Shown in pieces: positions 40,548-49,162 of a stretch of DNA of 56,427 nucleotides (its first letter is position 1; every line of letters starts with the position of its first letter). Origin of the DNA: Robiginitalea sp. (GTDB taxonomy: Bacteria > Bacteroidota > Bacteroidia > Flavobacteriales > Flavobacteriaceae); assembly GCA_024638915.1 (NCBI GenBank), contig JAHEJJ010000012.1, positions 1-56,427 of the forward strand, read 5' to 3'. The notes under the pieces were generated by a model that did not search any database, had not been told where the DNA came from, and worked only from the letters and a program-made list of their open reading frames with translations. The position numbers and the translations under genes were made by a program.

Positions 40548-43016
40548 TCACTTTTTCATCAATTTTGCGGCCATTCTCCTTATCCGGTCTTCCAGCGGTT
40601 CGCTCGAAAGCCTCTCCCTGCTTAGACGGTCTGTGATGATCGGAAAAGAGAACGGAGTGGGTTGTTTGCACTTCTTCCATATGATTTCCTGTCTATCTAT
40701 GCGTTCCATCGCTATCCGCAGCCTTCCTTCTTCCAATTGGTGTTCAAAAGTTTCTCTAAAGGCCTGTTGATAGAGAAGATGATCGGGTTCGTAGTCTCTG
40801 AAAACATCGAATAGCAATTGAGAACTGCTTTGGAGGTGCTTCATTTTTATACCTTTTTTTGGATATCCCGAGAACACGAGTCCGCTGATCACCGCAATAT
40901 CCCGGAATCTGCGTCGTGCCATTTCGGTCGCGTTCAGGCTTTTCTGGAGATCTTCGAGCAAATATTCGGTCGTAAACAGATTGTTGTCGATAACGTTTTT
41001 GATATCTACTTCTTTGTCCGACAAAAGTTCAAAGCCGTAATCATTAAAAGCCAGGGAGAAAGTGATAGGTTGGAGCAGGCTGATGCGATATCCCAAAAGA
41101 CTGCCCATAGCCTCGTGAACGAAACGCCCTTCGAACGGATAGAAAATATGATGGTATCCATCGGAGGTTTGAAAGCTCTCGACAAGGAATTGATCAGGAT
41201 TGGGAACGATACTTTCGCGCTTTTGCTGATCAAAAATATGCCCCAGGGATGCTATTTCTACCGATTGATCATCATTTGCGGCATTGGCAGAGTAGAGCTC
41301 TTCCCTGAGCAATTTCGACATTTCAGAAGACAAGGTGAGTCTTCCTCCCATCCAGCTGGGAACTTTATTTGTGCGTTTTCTGGATTTCCTGACCAGGACC
41401 TGCATTTCACGTATACGTATGAATTCCAGATTTTTACCTGCGAAAGTAAATACATCTCCAGGGTTTAGTTTAGAGATAAACCATTCTTCGATAGAACCGA
41501 TATAACCACCTTTTTGATACCGTACCGATAGATTGGCATCGCCCACAATTGTACCGATCTGAAAACGATGTCGCATCGCGATACCACGGTTGGTTACCTT
41601 TAATAGTCCCGTTTCGTCGACTTCCACTTTTTTGTATTCGTCGTACGATTGCAGACTTTGGCTTCCCAGAACGATAAAATTTAAAAGCCACTGCCACTGC
41701 TCCTCACTCATTCCCTGATAACAGAATGTCTGGGCTACTTCAGGATATATTTCTGCCGGGAGAAAGCCATCAGAGACGGCCAGAGTTATAAGGTATTGGA
41801 CCAAAACATCAAAACTGTTGAGATAGGGAATACGGTCTTCAACGGTTTGGGTGCGGAGGGCTTTTTGCAGTGCCGAGGCTTCGATCAGTTCGATGGCATG
41901 AGTAGGCAGGAAATAGATCACGCTTTCCTCTCCTGGCCTATGCCCACTTCGGCCGGCTCTTTGAAAAAACCTGGCCACACCTTTTGGCCCGCCAATTTGT
42001 ATCACGGTTTCCACCGGGGCAAAATCGACCCCAAGATCCAGACTCGAAGTACAAACCACTGCGGTAAGGCTTTCGTTTCGAATAGCCTGCTCTACCCAGA
42101 GACGGGTGTCTTTGTCAATACTTCCATGGTGCATGGCGATCTCTCCGGCAAATTCGGGGTACCGCTCCAGGATTTTTTGGAACCAGATCTCGCACTGACT
42201 TCGGGTATTGGTAAAAAGCAGAGTGGTTTTGCTTTTTTTCAGGATCGGAATCACGTCGTCCAGCAGGCGGATGCCCAAATGTCCACGCCACGGGAAAGTT
42301 TCCATTTTTTTAGGGATGATACTCCTAACGGTAATCTTCTTTTTCAGATTTGCCTTTATCATGACCGACTTTTGGTAAGCCTTGCTCTCTGGCCCCAGTA
42401 GCACCTGCCTTGCCTGTTCCAGGTTGCCGATCGTGGCCGAAATTCCCCAGATCCTCAGTTTAGGAGAAATGGTTTTCAACCTGGAAAGGCCTAGTTCTAC
42501 CTGGACGCCTCTTTTGGTACCTAACAATTCGTGCCACTCGTCGATCACAATGGCACTGCAATCCTTAAAAATGGCAGCATATCCTTTTGTGGCTAACAGA
42601 AGCTGAAGGCTCTCCGGTGTGGTGATCAGAAGGTCGGGCATGGTCTTTCGCTGCTGTGCTCTTTCCCTGGTAGAAGTATCCCCGGTCCGTATGCCCACAG
42701 ATAGGGAGGTGCCCAGGTCTTGGGTGACTTTTTCTGCCGACTGTTTTATTTCCTGTGAAAGAGCTCTGAGCGGAGTGATCCAAACAGCCTTCAGCCCTTT
42801 TTTATGACGCTTCTTATAATCCGGATTATCCTTTATATAGTTCAGAACGATGGGAAACCAAAGGGCATAGGTTTTCCCGCTGCCCGTAGGAGCATTTAAG
42901 AGCCCGTGTTTCCCCTGGAGAAATGCTGCCCAGGTTTTACGCTGAAAGGGAAAGGGTTGCCAGCCCTGGCCTTTGAACCAATTTTCCGCTATATTATAAA
43001 GCTTTTCTTCCTGCAT
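40548..43016 (-). CDS. Ligase-associated DEXH-box helicase (Lhr-like)
   Basis: An 822-aa superfamily 2 helicase. It has Walker A APTGSGKT (residues 42-49), the motif Ia region WITPLRAL, Walker B DEWH (VIDEWHELLG), SATIGNL (motif III), TSSLDLGVDFAP and QRAGRSGHRPG (motif VI). An Lhr-type winged-helix and C-terminal module follow, ending in EDRIRRMAAKLMKK. The fixed partners (ligase, PdeM, exonuclease) identify it as the helicase of the ligase-associated DNA damage response set. It is 17 bp after the ligase stop, so co-transcribed. It probably unwinds or remodels ends for the ligase. Confidence 0.95.
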   Translation of the reverse strand: MQEEKLYNIAENWFKGQGWQPFPFQRKTWAAFLQGKHGLLNAPTGSGKTYALWFPIVLNYIKDNPDYKKRHKKGLKAVWITPLRALSQEIKQSAEKVTQDLGTSLSVGIRTGDTSTRERAQQRKTMPDLLITTPESLQLLLATKGYAAIFKDCSAIVIDEWHELLGTKRGVQVELGLSRLKTISPKLRIWGISATIGNLEQARQVLLGPESKAYQKSVMIKANLKKKITVRSIIPKKMETFPWRGHLGIRLLDDVIPILKKSKTTLLFTNTRSQCEIWFQKILERYPEFAGEIAMHHGSIDKDTRLWVEQAIRNESLTAVVCTSSLDLGVDFAPVETVIQIGGPKGVARFFQRAGRSGHRPGEESVIYFLPTHAIELIEASALQKALRTQTVEDRIPYLNSFDVLVQYLITLAVSDGFLPAEIYPEVAQTFCYQGMSEEQWQWLLNFIVLGSQSLQSYDEYKKVEVDETGLLKVTNRGIAMRHRFQIGTIVGDANLSVRYQKGGYIGSIEEWFISKLNPGDVFTFAGKNLEFIRIREMQVLVRKSRKRTNKVPSWMGGRLTLSSEMSKLLREELYSANAANDDQSVEIASLGHIFDQQKRESIVPNPDQFLVESFQTSDGYHHIFYPFEGRFVHEAMGSLLGYRISLLQPITFSLAFNDYGFELLSDKEVDIKNVIDNNLFTTEYLLEDLQKSLNATEMARRRFRDIAVISGLVFSGYPKKGIKMKHLQSSSQLLFDVFRDYEPDHLLYQQAFRETFEHQLEEGRLRIAMERIDRQEIIWKKCKQPTPFSFPIITDRLSRERLSSEPLEDRIRRMAAKLMKK

Positions 43017-43033
43017 GGATCAACTTCCGGAAT

Positions 43034-44650
43034 TTAGGGCTTATCATATTTGGGAATTAACTTTTTCAGCTGGTCTAGCGTATTGGCCTCTTCAATTTTC
43101 TTGTCTTTGCGCCATCTCAGGATACGAGGAAATCGTGTTGCGACGCCGCTTTTATGTCTTTTGGACAGTGCAATCCCTTCAAAAGCGATCTCAAAAACGT
43201 GGAAAGGTACCACAGATCGGACCGGACCGAATCGCTCCAGCGTATTCCTTTTGATCCATTGATCCACTGCTCTGAATTCGGCATCCGTAAGTCCAGAATA
43301 GGCTTTGGCAAAGGTAACCAGTTCCTGTTGGCCATCATCGTTTTCTTTCCAGAGGGCAAAGGTATAATCTGTAAAAAGATTGCTTCTGCGGCCGTGACCA
43401 CGCATAGCATAGGTGAGCACAGCATCTATCGTATAAGGGTCTACCTTCCATTTCCACCACCCCCCTTTCCTGCGACCCACCTGGTAGGTCGAATCTTTAT
43501 GTTTCAGCATCAGACCTTCACTACCAACCTCCCGGGAATTTTCACGCTCTTTGGCTGCTTCTTCCCAACTTTGGAATTGCATTTTCTCGGAAAGATCTAA
43601 GGGCAGATCTTTGGCAGACATGGTCCTCATCCAATCCTCCAGCAACCTTCTTCTCTCTTCGTATTTCCTTTGGCGAATATCGTCACCTTTCCATTCCAGA
43701 AGATCATATACCCTGAGGATTACCGGCACTTTTTTCAAAAGGGAGGCACTTACATTCTTCCTGCCTATTCTCGCTTGCAAATCGTTAAATGAGCCCAAAC
43801 TGCCCTGCATATAAGGGAGTATCTCACCATCTAAAACTGTACCATTTGGTATTATACTGTTTAGTATATTGAACTCCGGATACTTGTCGGTCACGAGTTC
43901 TTCCCCTCTGGTCCAAACAAAGTGTTGCCCTTCTCTAACGATTAGCTGTGCCCTTATGCCATCCCATTTATGTTCCGAATACCAATCTTTTATGGGTCCG
44001 AGTTCTGTCACGTCGTTCTCCAGGGCATTGGCAAGGTAGAATGGATAAGGTTTTGATATATAGTCGCCCGGCCGCTCTTCAATCACAAGTCGTTCAAATG
44101 TGATGGATTGCGGATCCCATTGACCCATAAGTTTATAGGCCAGGATATCTTCATCTATACCGGTGGCATGCGATAGTGCTCTGGTCATCAGTTTCTGACT
44201 TACGCCGATCCGAAAACCTCCTGTGATGAGTTTGTTAAAAACAAACCGCTGATAGTAATTCAGTGTATTCCAATTTTCGATAACATAGTTTTTTTTGGTT
44301 TCTTCGTCCTTTGGCTTAAGGGAGATCATCTCTTCGAGGAAAAAAGTCAGGCTTTTTTCCGTGTTTTCCATAACCGGATCCAGGACCAAAGCGATGGTTT
44401 CCGCAAGGTCCCCGACAATGTGATAACTTTCATCGAACAACCATTGGGGTATATTCGCCGACTCTGCTGCCCACGTCCGCAATAAGGTGGTATTTACAGG
44501 TCTGGGGGGGCGTCTGTGAGATAAAATAGCGATGGTCCAGACCTTGTCTCGATCTTGTGCTTCCTGAAAATATTCGGTAAGTGCCCGCACCTTTACATTG
44601 GTTTTATTGGTGCTATCGAGTTTTTTGATCAATGCGGCAAACCGTCTCAT
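43034..44650 (-). CDS. ATP-dependent DNA ligase of the ligase-associated cassette
   Basis: A 538-aa ATP-dependent ligase. An N-terminal DNA-binding helical domain (about 1-200) precedes the nucleotidyltransferase core. Motif I is EHKWDGIRAQL, with the adenylated lysine at about residue 228. Motif III falls at VLDGEILPY, IV at GLMLKHKDS and V at WWKWKVDPYTIDAVL. An OB-fold C-terminus (VFEIAFEGIALSKRHKSGVATRFPRILRWR, in pieces) completes the enzyme. It seals nicks with ATP, unlike the housekeeping NAD-dependent LigA. It is not fused to Ku-associated LigD polymerase or nuclease domains, and no Ku gene is present. Its ATG overlaps the exonuclease stop by one base (TAATG). Confidence 0.95.
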   Translation of the reverse strand: MRRFAALIKKLDSTNKTNVKVRALTEYFQEAQDRDKVWTIAILSHRRPPRPVNTTLLRTWAAESANIPQWLFDESYHIVGDLAETIALVLDPVMENTEKSLTFFLEEMISLKPKDEETKKNYVIENWNTLNYYQRFVFNKLITGGFRIGVSQKLMTRALSHATGIDEDILAYKLMGQWDPQSITFERLVIEERPGDYISKPYPFYLANALENDVTELGPIKDWYSEHKWDGIRAQLIVREGQHFVWTRGEELVTDKYPEFNILNSIIPNGTVLDGEILPYMQGSLGSFNDLQARIGRKNVSASLLKKVPVILRVYDLLEWKGDDIRQRKYEERRRLLEDWMRTMSAKDLPLDLSEKMQFQSWEEAAKERENSREVGSEGLMLKHKDSTYQVGRRKGGWWKWKVDPYTIDAVLTYAMRGHGRRSNLFTDYTFALWKENDDGQQELVTFAKAYSGLTDAEFRAVDQWIKRNTLERFGPVRSVVPFHVFEIAFEGIALSKRHKSGVATRFPRILRWRKDKKIEEANTLDQLKKLIPKYDKP

Positions 44651-45687
44651 TATATATCCTCTGTTTTGGTGCCGGGTTCTTGCTGTTCCTGACCGATCTC
44701 GGCTAGTTCTCCTTCATAACGAGTCGATTCTGCAAAAGCTTCAAAGCCTTTTTCTCTTAAGAATTTGGAAAAGATCTCCGAATAACCATGAGTGCAGATT
44801 ATTCGATTGGCTCCGGTTGCCTCAATACATTGTAACAGGCCCTGCCAGTCACAATGATCACTCAGCACAAAGCCTTTATCGATCGCACGTCTTCTTCTTG
44901 CACCCCTGAATGTCATCCAGCCGCTGGCCGAAGCGGTGACATAGGGCACCATTTTTCTCAGCCAGGGGGAACCATGGGCACTGGGCGGGGCTACCACGAT
45001 ATTTCCATGGATTTCTTCCTTGGTGGTATCCTTTGTGATCCTTATAGTTTCGGGCAGAATTGTAAATTCACGGACCACATCGTTAAGGTTTTCAACCGCC
45101 GCATGGGTATAGATACGGCCGATGGAAGGATCCAGGTATTTAAGCAGTCGCTGTGCTTTACCAAGGCTATAGCCAAAAAGGACAGAGGTAAGCCCTTCAG
45201 ACTTATTTTCGGCCCACCACTGGTTGATCTCGTTCATAACCTCTGCCTGTGGAGTCCATTTGAAAGCTGGGAGCCCAAATGTACATTCGGTGATAAATGT
45301 GTGGCAGCGGACAGGTTCAAAAGGAGTGGTGATTCCATCTGCTTCATCTTTATAATCTCCGCTAAAAACCCAAACCTCACCTTTGTGTTCTACCCGGATC
45401 TGAGATGAACCAATGATATGACCTGCAGGATGCAAACTGAATTTAACACCGTTGATCGAGAAGCTTTCTCCCCAGTCCTTTCCGCTTACCTCGATAGAAC
45501 CAAGCCTATGTCGTATAATCGGGATGTTTCTATGATGGGTGATGTAATTTTTATGACCGGCCCTGCTGTGATCGGCATGACCATGAGAGATTATGGCCTT
45601 GTCTACCGGCCGCCAGGGGTCGAGATAAACATCTGCCACTTGACAATAAATACCTTTGGATGTAAATGATAATAAAGGTTTGGACAT
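44650..45687 (-). CDS. Ligase-associated DNA-damage-response exonuclease (metallo-beta-lactamase fold)
   Basis: A 345-aa protein from ATG 45685-45687 (MSKPLLSFTSKGIYCQ). The longer frame to 45699 begins with TTG. The metallo-beta-lactamase signature IISHGHADHSRAGH gives the HxHxDH metal cluster, with further histidines in LHPAGHIIGSSQ and FSGDYKDE. A later part resembles the beta-CASP nucleases of the Artemis/SNM1 group (SDHCDWQGLL, RIICTHGYSE). It is first in the cassette and divergent from the TerB gene. It probably trims DNA ends before ligation. Confidence 0.94.
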   Translation of the reverse strand: MSKPLLSFTSKGIYCQVADVYLDPWRPVDKAIISHGHADHSRAGHKNYITHHRNIPIIRHRLGSIEVSGKDWGESFSINGVKFSLHPAGHIIGSSQIRVEHKGEVWVFSGDYKDEADGITTPFEPVRCHTFITECTFGLPAFKWTPQAEVMNEINQWWAENKSEGLTSVLFGYSLGKAQRLLKYLDPSIGRIYTHAAVENLNDVVREFTILPETIRITKDTTKEEIHGNIVVAPPSAHGSPWLRKMVPYVTASASGWMTFRGARRRRAIDKGFVLSDHCDWQGLLQCIEATGANRIICTHGYSEIFSKFLREKGFEAFAESTRYEGELAEIGQEQQEPGTKTEDI

Positions 45688-45756
45688 ATTGGTATTCAAT
45701 AGTGATTATGTTAAAGAAAGCTGATTCAAATCAGTGCACAAGAGTATGAAAAGAAT

Positions 45757-45764
45757 TATCTTTG
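45757..45764 (+). promoter_or_regulatory. -7 box of the TerB-like gene
   Basis: TATCTTTG, an exact TAnnTTTG match 21 bp before the ATG at 45785. The divergent exonuclease gene begins at 45687, so this gap carries promoters for both. Confidence 0.55.
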
Positions 45765-45784
45765 TTGTCTAAAAATAGAACTAA

Positions 45785-46213
45785 ATGGCCATTTTAGACC
45801 TGTACTATCACAGCGAAAAAAAGAAAAATTTAGCACACTTCGCGGCGCTGGCCTCATTGGCTGCTGTAGATGGGGTAGTAAGCCCAAGGGAAAAAGCTAC
45901 CCTGGACCGCTTTGCCTATAAGTTGAACATCACCGACGAAGAATATAAGGAGGTGATGAAAAAATCCAATAAGTATCCGATCGAACCACAAAACGAAGCG
46001 GCCAAGCGTCTGGAACGGCTCTATGATCTTTTCAGGCTTATCTTCGCAGACCACAGTATTGAGAATGTGGAAATGGGACTTCTGAAGAAATACGCAATAG
46101 GTTTAGGATACCCTACTAATAAGGCGGATAGGATCATCGAGAAATCGGTGGCTATCTTTACAGGAAGGATCCCTTTCGAGGATTATGTTTACCTGATGAA
46201 AAAAAAGCATTAG
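45785..46213 (+). CDS. TerB-like (tellurite-resistance/DjlA N-terminal) protein
   Basis: A 142-aa all-helical cytoplasmic protein. AHFAALASLAAVDGVVSPREKATLDRFAYKL is the characteristic TerB opening (two pieces of one run), and IFADHSIENVEMGLLKKYAIGLGYP is the second helical hairpin with the typical acid-containing turn. TerB proteins bind metal ions through acidic residues; the conserved acidic set is only partly visible here. No other ter genes are in the window, so a tellurite role is not indicated. The stop overlaps a weak hairpin GCAGTG/CACTGC (46213-46231). Confidence 0.86.
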   Translation: MAILDLYYHSEKKKNLAHFAALASLAAVDGVVSPREKATLDRFAYKLNITDEEYKEVMKKSNKYPIEPQNEAAKRLERLYDLFRLIFADHSIENVEMGLLKKYAIGLGYPTNKADRIIEKSVAIFTGRIPFEDYVYLMKKKH

Positions 46214-46233
46214 CAGTGATTTAGGCACTGCCT

Positions 46234-47241
46234 TCACGCATTCCTGGCCATAAACTCCTCGGCCTTTTCCACCATTTTCTTACTGCCGCAAAAGAAAGGT
46301 ACTCGCTGGTGCAGTTCAGTGGGTTCGATCTCCATGATCCTCCTGAAACCATCGGTGGCTTTTGCACCGGCCTGCTCCGCCAGGAACGCCATGGGGTTGC
46401 ATTCGTAGAGCAAACGCAGTTTTCCGCTGGGCCAAAGGCTGCTTTCCGGATATAAATATATCCCTCCTTTGATCATATTACGGTGAAAATCTGCCACGAG
46501 TGAGCCTATGTACCTGGAGGTATAAGGCCGATCATCTTCTTCCTCCTGGCAATATTTTATATAATCTTTAACGCCCTTGGGAAAATGGATGTAGTTACCT
46601 TCATTTACCGAATAGATCTTGCCGGTTTCCGGGAATTTCATATTGGGATGGGATAAGTAGAAAGTACCAATAGCAGGATTGAGTGTGAACCCGTTTACTC
46701 CATGCCCGGTGGTATAGACCAGCATAGTAGAGGTCCCGTATATTATATAGCCCGCTGCGACCTGCTTGATACCGGGTTGGAGAAAATCTTCGAGTTGCAC
46801 AGGACTGCCGATAGGTGTGATTCTTCTGTAGATCGAAAAGATGGTGCCCACGGAAACATTCACATCGATATTCGACGAACCATCGAGTGGATCCATCAGT
46901 ACGATGTATTTGTTCTGATCCTGTTCGTCGCTGCTGTTTACCGCAATAAAATCGTCCTCTTCTTCCGAACCGATACCACATACGATCTCGCGGTTCTTCA
47001 ATGTCTGGATAAATTTATCGTTCGCCAGGACGTCGAGTTTTTGCTGATCCTCACCCTGAACATTGGTGTCGCCTGCAGCACCGAGGATATCTACCAGACC
47101 TGCTTTGTTAACTTCATGATTTACCACCTTTGCGGCCAACCGAATCGCATTGAAGAGCTTGGATAATTCCCCTGAAGTATATTGAAATTCTGTCTGTTTT
47201 TCTATAATAAATTCGCCAAGGGTTGTATTTCTTTGCTGCAT
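46234..47241 (-). CDS. fbp: Class I fructose-1,6-bisphosphatase
   Basis: A 335-aa gluconeogenic enzyme that hydrolyses fructose 1,6-bisphosphate to fructose 6-phosphate. It shows the class I active-site signature [17 protein letters not shown], plus [10 protein letters not shown] (acidic metal site), [22 protein letters not shown] and [20 protein letters not shown]. Lysine and arginine AMP-site residues of the allosteric enzyme cannot be judged. The start is ATG at 47239-47241 ([11 protein letters not shown]); one codon further out is TTG. A box GATATTTG 25 bp upstream differs from the -7 consensus at one base. It is convergent with the TerB gene. Confidence 0.96.
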   Translation of the reverse strand: MQQRNTTLGEFIIEKQTEFQYTSGELSKLFNAIRLAAKVVNHEVNKAGLVDILGAAGDTNVQGEDQQKLDVLANDKFIQTLKNREIVCGIGSEEEDDFIAVNSSDEQDQNKYIVLMDPLDGSSNIDVNVSVGTIFSIYRRITPIGSPVQLEDFLQPGIKQVAAGYIIYGTSTMLVYTTGHGVNGFTLNPAIGTFYLSHPNMKFPETGKIYSVNEGNYIHFPKGVKDYIKYCQEEEDDRPYTSRYIGSLVADFHRNMIKGGIYLYPESSLWPSGKLRLLYECNPMAFLAEQAGAKATDGFRRIMEIEPTELHQRVPFFCGSKKMVEKAEEFMARNA

Positions 47242-47326
47242 CAAAAAGCTTGTTTTAATTACCTACAAATATCGGTTATTTTGTGAAACTTAAAGGTTTT
47301 CGTAAGATCAATAAAATCTTAATATA

Positions 47327-47334
47327 TAACTTTG
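47327..47334 (+). promoter_or_regulatory. -7 box of the GNAT-lysC operon
   Basis: TAACTTTG, an exact TAnnTTTG match, 18 bp before the ATG at 47352. No good TTTG is seen at -33. Confidence 0.5.
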
Positions 47335-47351
47335 TGTTTTATTTATAACAA

Positions 47352-47831
47352 ATGAATTACCGTATTCGTGAGGCCCAAAAAGAGGATATGCCCAGGGTCC
47401 TGGAGTTGATCAGGGAGTTGGCCCAATTCGAAAAAGAAAAGGATGCTGTAGAGCTAACCGTTCAGGAGCTGGTAAGAGATGGTTTTGGAGAACGGCCCCT
47501 TTTTCACTGTTTCGTGGCCGAAGTCGGTGGAGTGGTGGAGGGAATGGCCCTGGTCTACCCCAGGTATTCTACATGGAAGGGTCCGGCTATTCATCTTGAA
47601 GACCTAATCGTCGCCGATCGGATGAGGGGCGGTGGTCTGGGGACGGCGCTTCTTGATGAGGTGATAAAATACGGACACGATTCGGGCGTTAAACGTATAG
47701 GCTGGGAAGTATTGGACTGGAACGAGCCTGCCATCAGATTTTATGAAAATAAAGGAGCAAAGGTGCTGCGCGACTGGGATGTGGTCCAGCTCGATGAAGG
47801 TGGGATTCGGCAATATATTGAAAACATATGA
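47352..47831 (+). CDS. GNAT acetyltransferase (diamine/spermidine acetyltransferase-like)
   Basis: A 159-aa GCN5-related acetyltransferase. The acetyl-CoA loop is RMRGGGLGTALLDEVI, preceded by LEDLIVADR and followed by WEVLDWNEPAIRFYENKGAK. The IHLEDLIV and YPRYSTWKGPAIHLEDL segments resemble the diamine acetyltransferase (SAT) subgroup. It could acetylate a polyamine or another amine, but the substrate is not fixed by sequence. Its stop overlaps the lysC start as ATGA, so the two are translated together, hinting at a link to lysine or aspartate-family amine metabolism. Confidence 0.9.
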   Translation: MNYRIREAQKEDMPRVLELIRELAQFEKEKDAVELTVQELVRDGFGERPLFHCFVAEVGGVVEGMALVYPRYSTWKGPAIHLEDLIVADRMRGGGLGTALLDEVIKYGHDSGVKRIGWEVLDWNEPAIRFYENKGAKVLRDWDVVQLDEGGIRQYIENI

Positions 47832-49084
47832 GGGTATATAAATTTGGTGGTGCCTCGGTCAAAGATGCCGAAGCGGTAAGAAACCTGGAACGCGTTCTCA
47901 GGCTTACAGGAGTTGATGATACTTTTGTGGTGATCTCTGCCATGGGGAAGACCACAAATGCGATGGAGGAAATCGTCGACTCTTATTTCGATGATAAAAA
48001 GGGCATGGTTGAAGCCGTAGCAGAGGTCTATGAATTCCACCTAAAAATTGTTGAAAATCTTTTTGAGGATAAGGATCATGCTATATTCAAATCCATTGCC
48101 GCCCTTTTTGACGAATTAAGGGGTTTCCTGACCTGGAACAAGTCGCCCAATTATAACTTTGTATATGATCAGGTGGTCTGCTATGGTGAACTGCTCTCCA
48201 CCGTTATTATCAGCACCTACCTCAATAAGACTGGAATAGAAAATACCTGGCTCGATGTTCGGAACCTCATTAAAACCGACTCCAACTACCGGGATGTAAA
48301 GGTAGATTGGGACCGAACCCAAAAGAAGGTATCAAAGGGTCTTGAAAAGAATAAACTCTACATCACCCAGGGATTCCTTGGCAGCGATGACAATAATTTT
48401 ACCACTACGCTGGGCCGGGAAGGTTCCGACTACTCAGCTGCCATTATAGCCTATTGTATCGATGCCGCATCGGTGACGATCTGGAAAGATGTCCCAGGCG
48501 TTCTAAACGCTGATCCGAGGCATTTCCAGGAGACCCGGCTCTTAGAGAAAATCTCCTATAGAGAGGCTATAGAACTTGCGTTTTACGGAGCCTCTGTAAT
48601 TCACCCAAAAACCTTACAGCCTTTGCAAAGAAAGGAAATCCCTCTTTATGTTAAATCTTTTTTACATCCTCAGGATCCTGGGACCATGGTAGGCAAAGGA
48701 ATGGGAATTGAACCGGAAATCCCCTGTTTTATCGTAAAAAAGAATCAGGTACTCATGAAACTTTCCTCTCTAGATTTTTCTTTTATCGTAGAAGATAGCA
48801 TAGGAGAGTTATTCAAGCTTCTACACGATTACAGGATGAAGGTAGATCTGATCCAGAATTCGGCTATCAGCTTTTCAGTATGCGTTGATAATAAATTTGG
48901 AAAACTTGAAGAATTACTAAAAAATCTGGAGGGAAAATTTAAGGTAGTGCATTATGAAAATGTATCGCTCTATACCATTAGACATTTCGACACAGCAGCG
49001 ATCGAATCGCTTGAGAACGGGAGAGAAGTACTCCTGGAACAAAGAGGGAAAGAGACGGTACAACTCGTGGTGAACCAATCCTGA
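47828..49084 (+). CDS. lysC: Aspartate kinase (monofunctional)
   Basis: A 418-aa enzyme that phosphorylates aspartate, the first step to lysine, threonine, methionine and diaminopimelate. It starts MRVYKFGGASVKDA (the KFGG nucleotide loop) and has TTLGREGSDYSAAI and SVTIWKDVPGVLNADPR, with ASVIHPKTLQPLQRKEIP at the end of the kinase domain. The C-terminal part (about 300-418) carries ACT-type regulatory repeats (VLMKLSSLDFSFIVED, NSAISFSVCVDN). It is not fused to homoserine dehydrogenase. ATG overlaps the GNAT stop by 4 bp. Confidence 0.95.
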   Translation: MRVYKFGGASVKDAEAVRNLERVLRLTGVDDTFVVISAMGKTTNAMEEIVDSYFDDKKGMVEAVAEVYEFHLKIVENLFEDKDHAIFKSIAALFDELRGFLTWNKSPNYNFVYDQVVCYGELLSTVIISTYLNKTGIENTWLDVRNLIKTDSNYRDVKVDWDRTQKKVSKGLEKNKLYITQGFLGSDDNNFTTTLGREGSDYSAAIIAYCIDAASVTIWKDVPGVLNADPRHFQETRLLEKISYREAIELAFYGASVIHPKTLQPLQRKEIPLYVKSFLHPQDPGTMVGKGMGIEPEIPCFIVKKNQVLMKLSSLDFSFIVEDSIGELFKLLHDYRMKVDLIQNSAISFSVCVDNKFGKLEELLKNLEGKFKVVHYENVSLYTIRHFDTAAIESLENGREVLLEQRGKETVQLVVNQS

Positions 49085-49162
49085 CAGACCAATTTTCAGC
49101 TGTTCTGTAATCTTTACTAATGGCTATTTTCCTATCTTTACCCTCCTTATTTTGTATGTTTT

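Noticed and set aside
40818-42401. Long plus-strand frames over the Lhr-like helicase
   Set aside because: The minus strand encodes a full SF2 helicase with all motifs; these are shadows from codon bias.
45785-46213. Tellurite-resistance operon around the TerB-like gene
   Set aside because: No other ter genes; TerB domains occur in many unrelated proteins.
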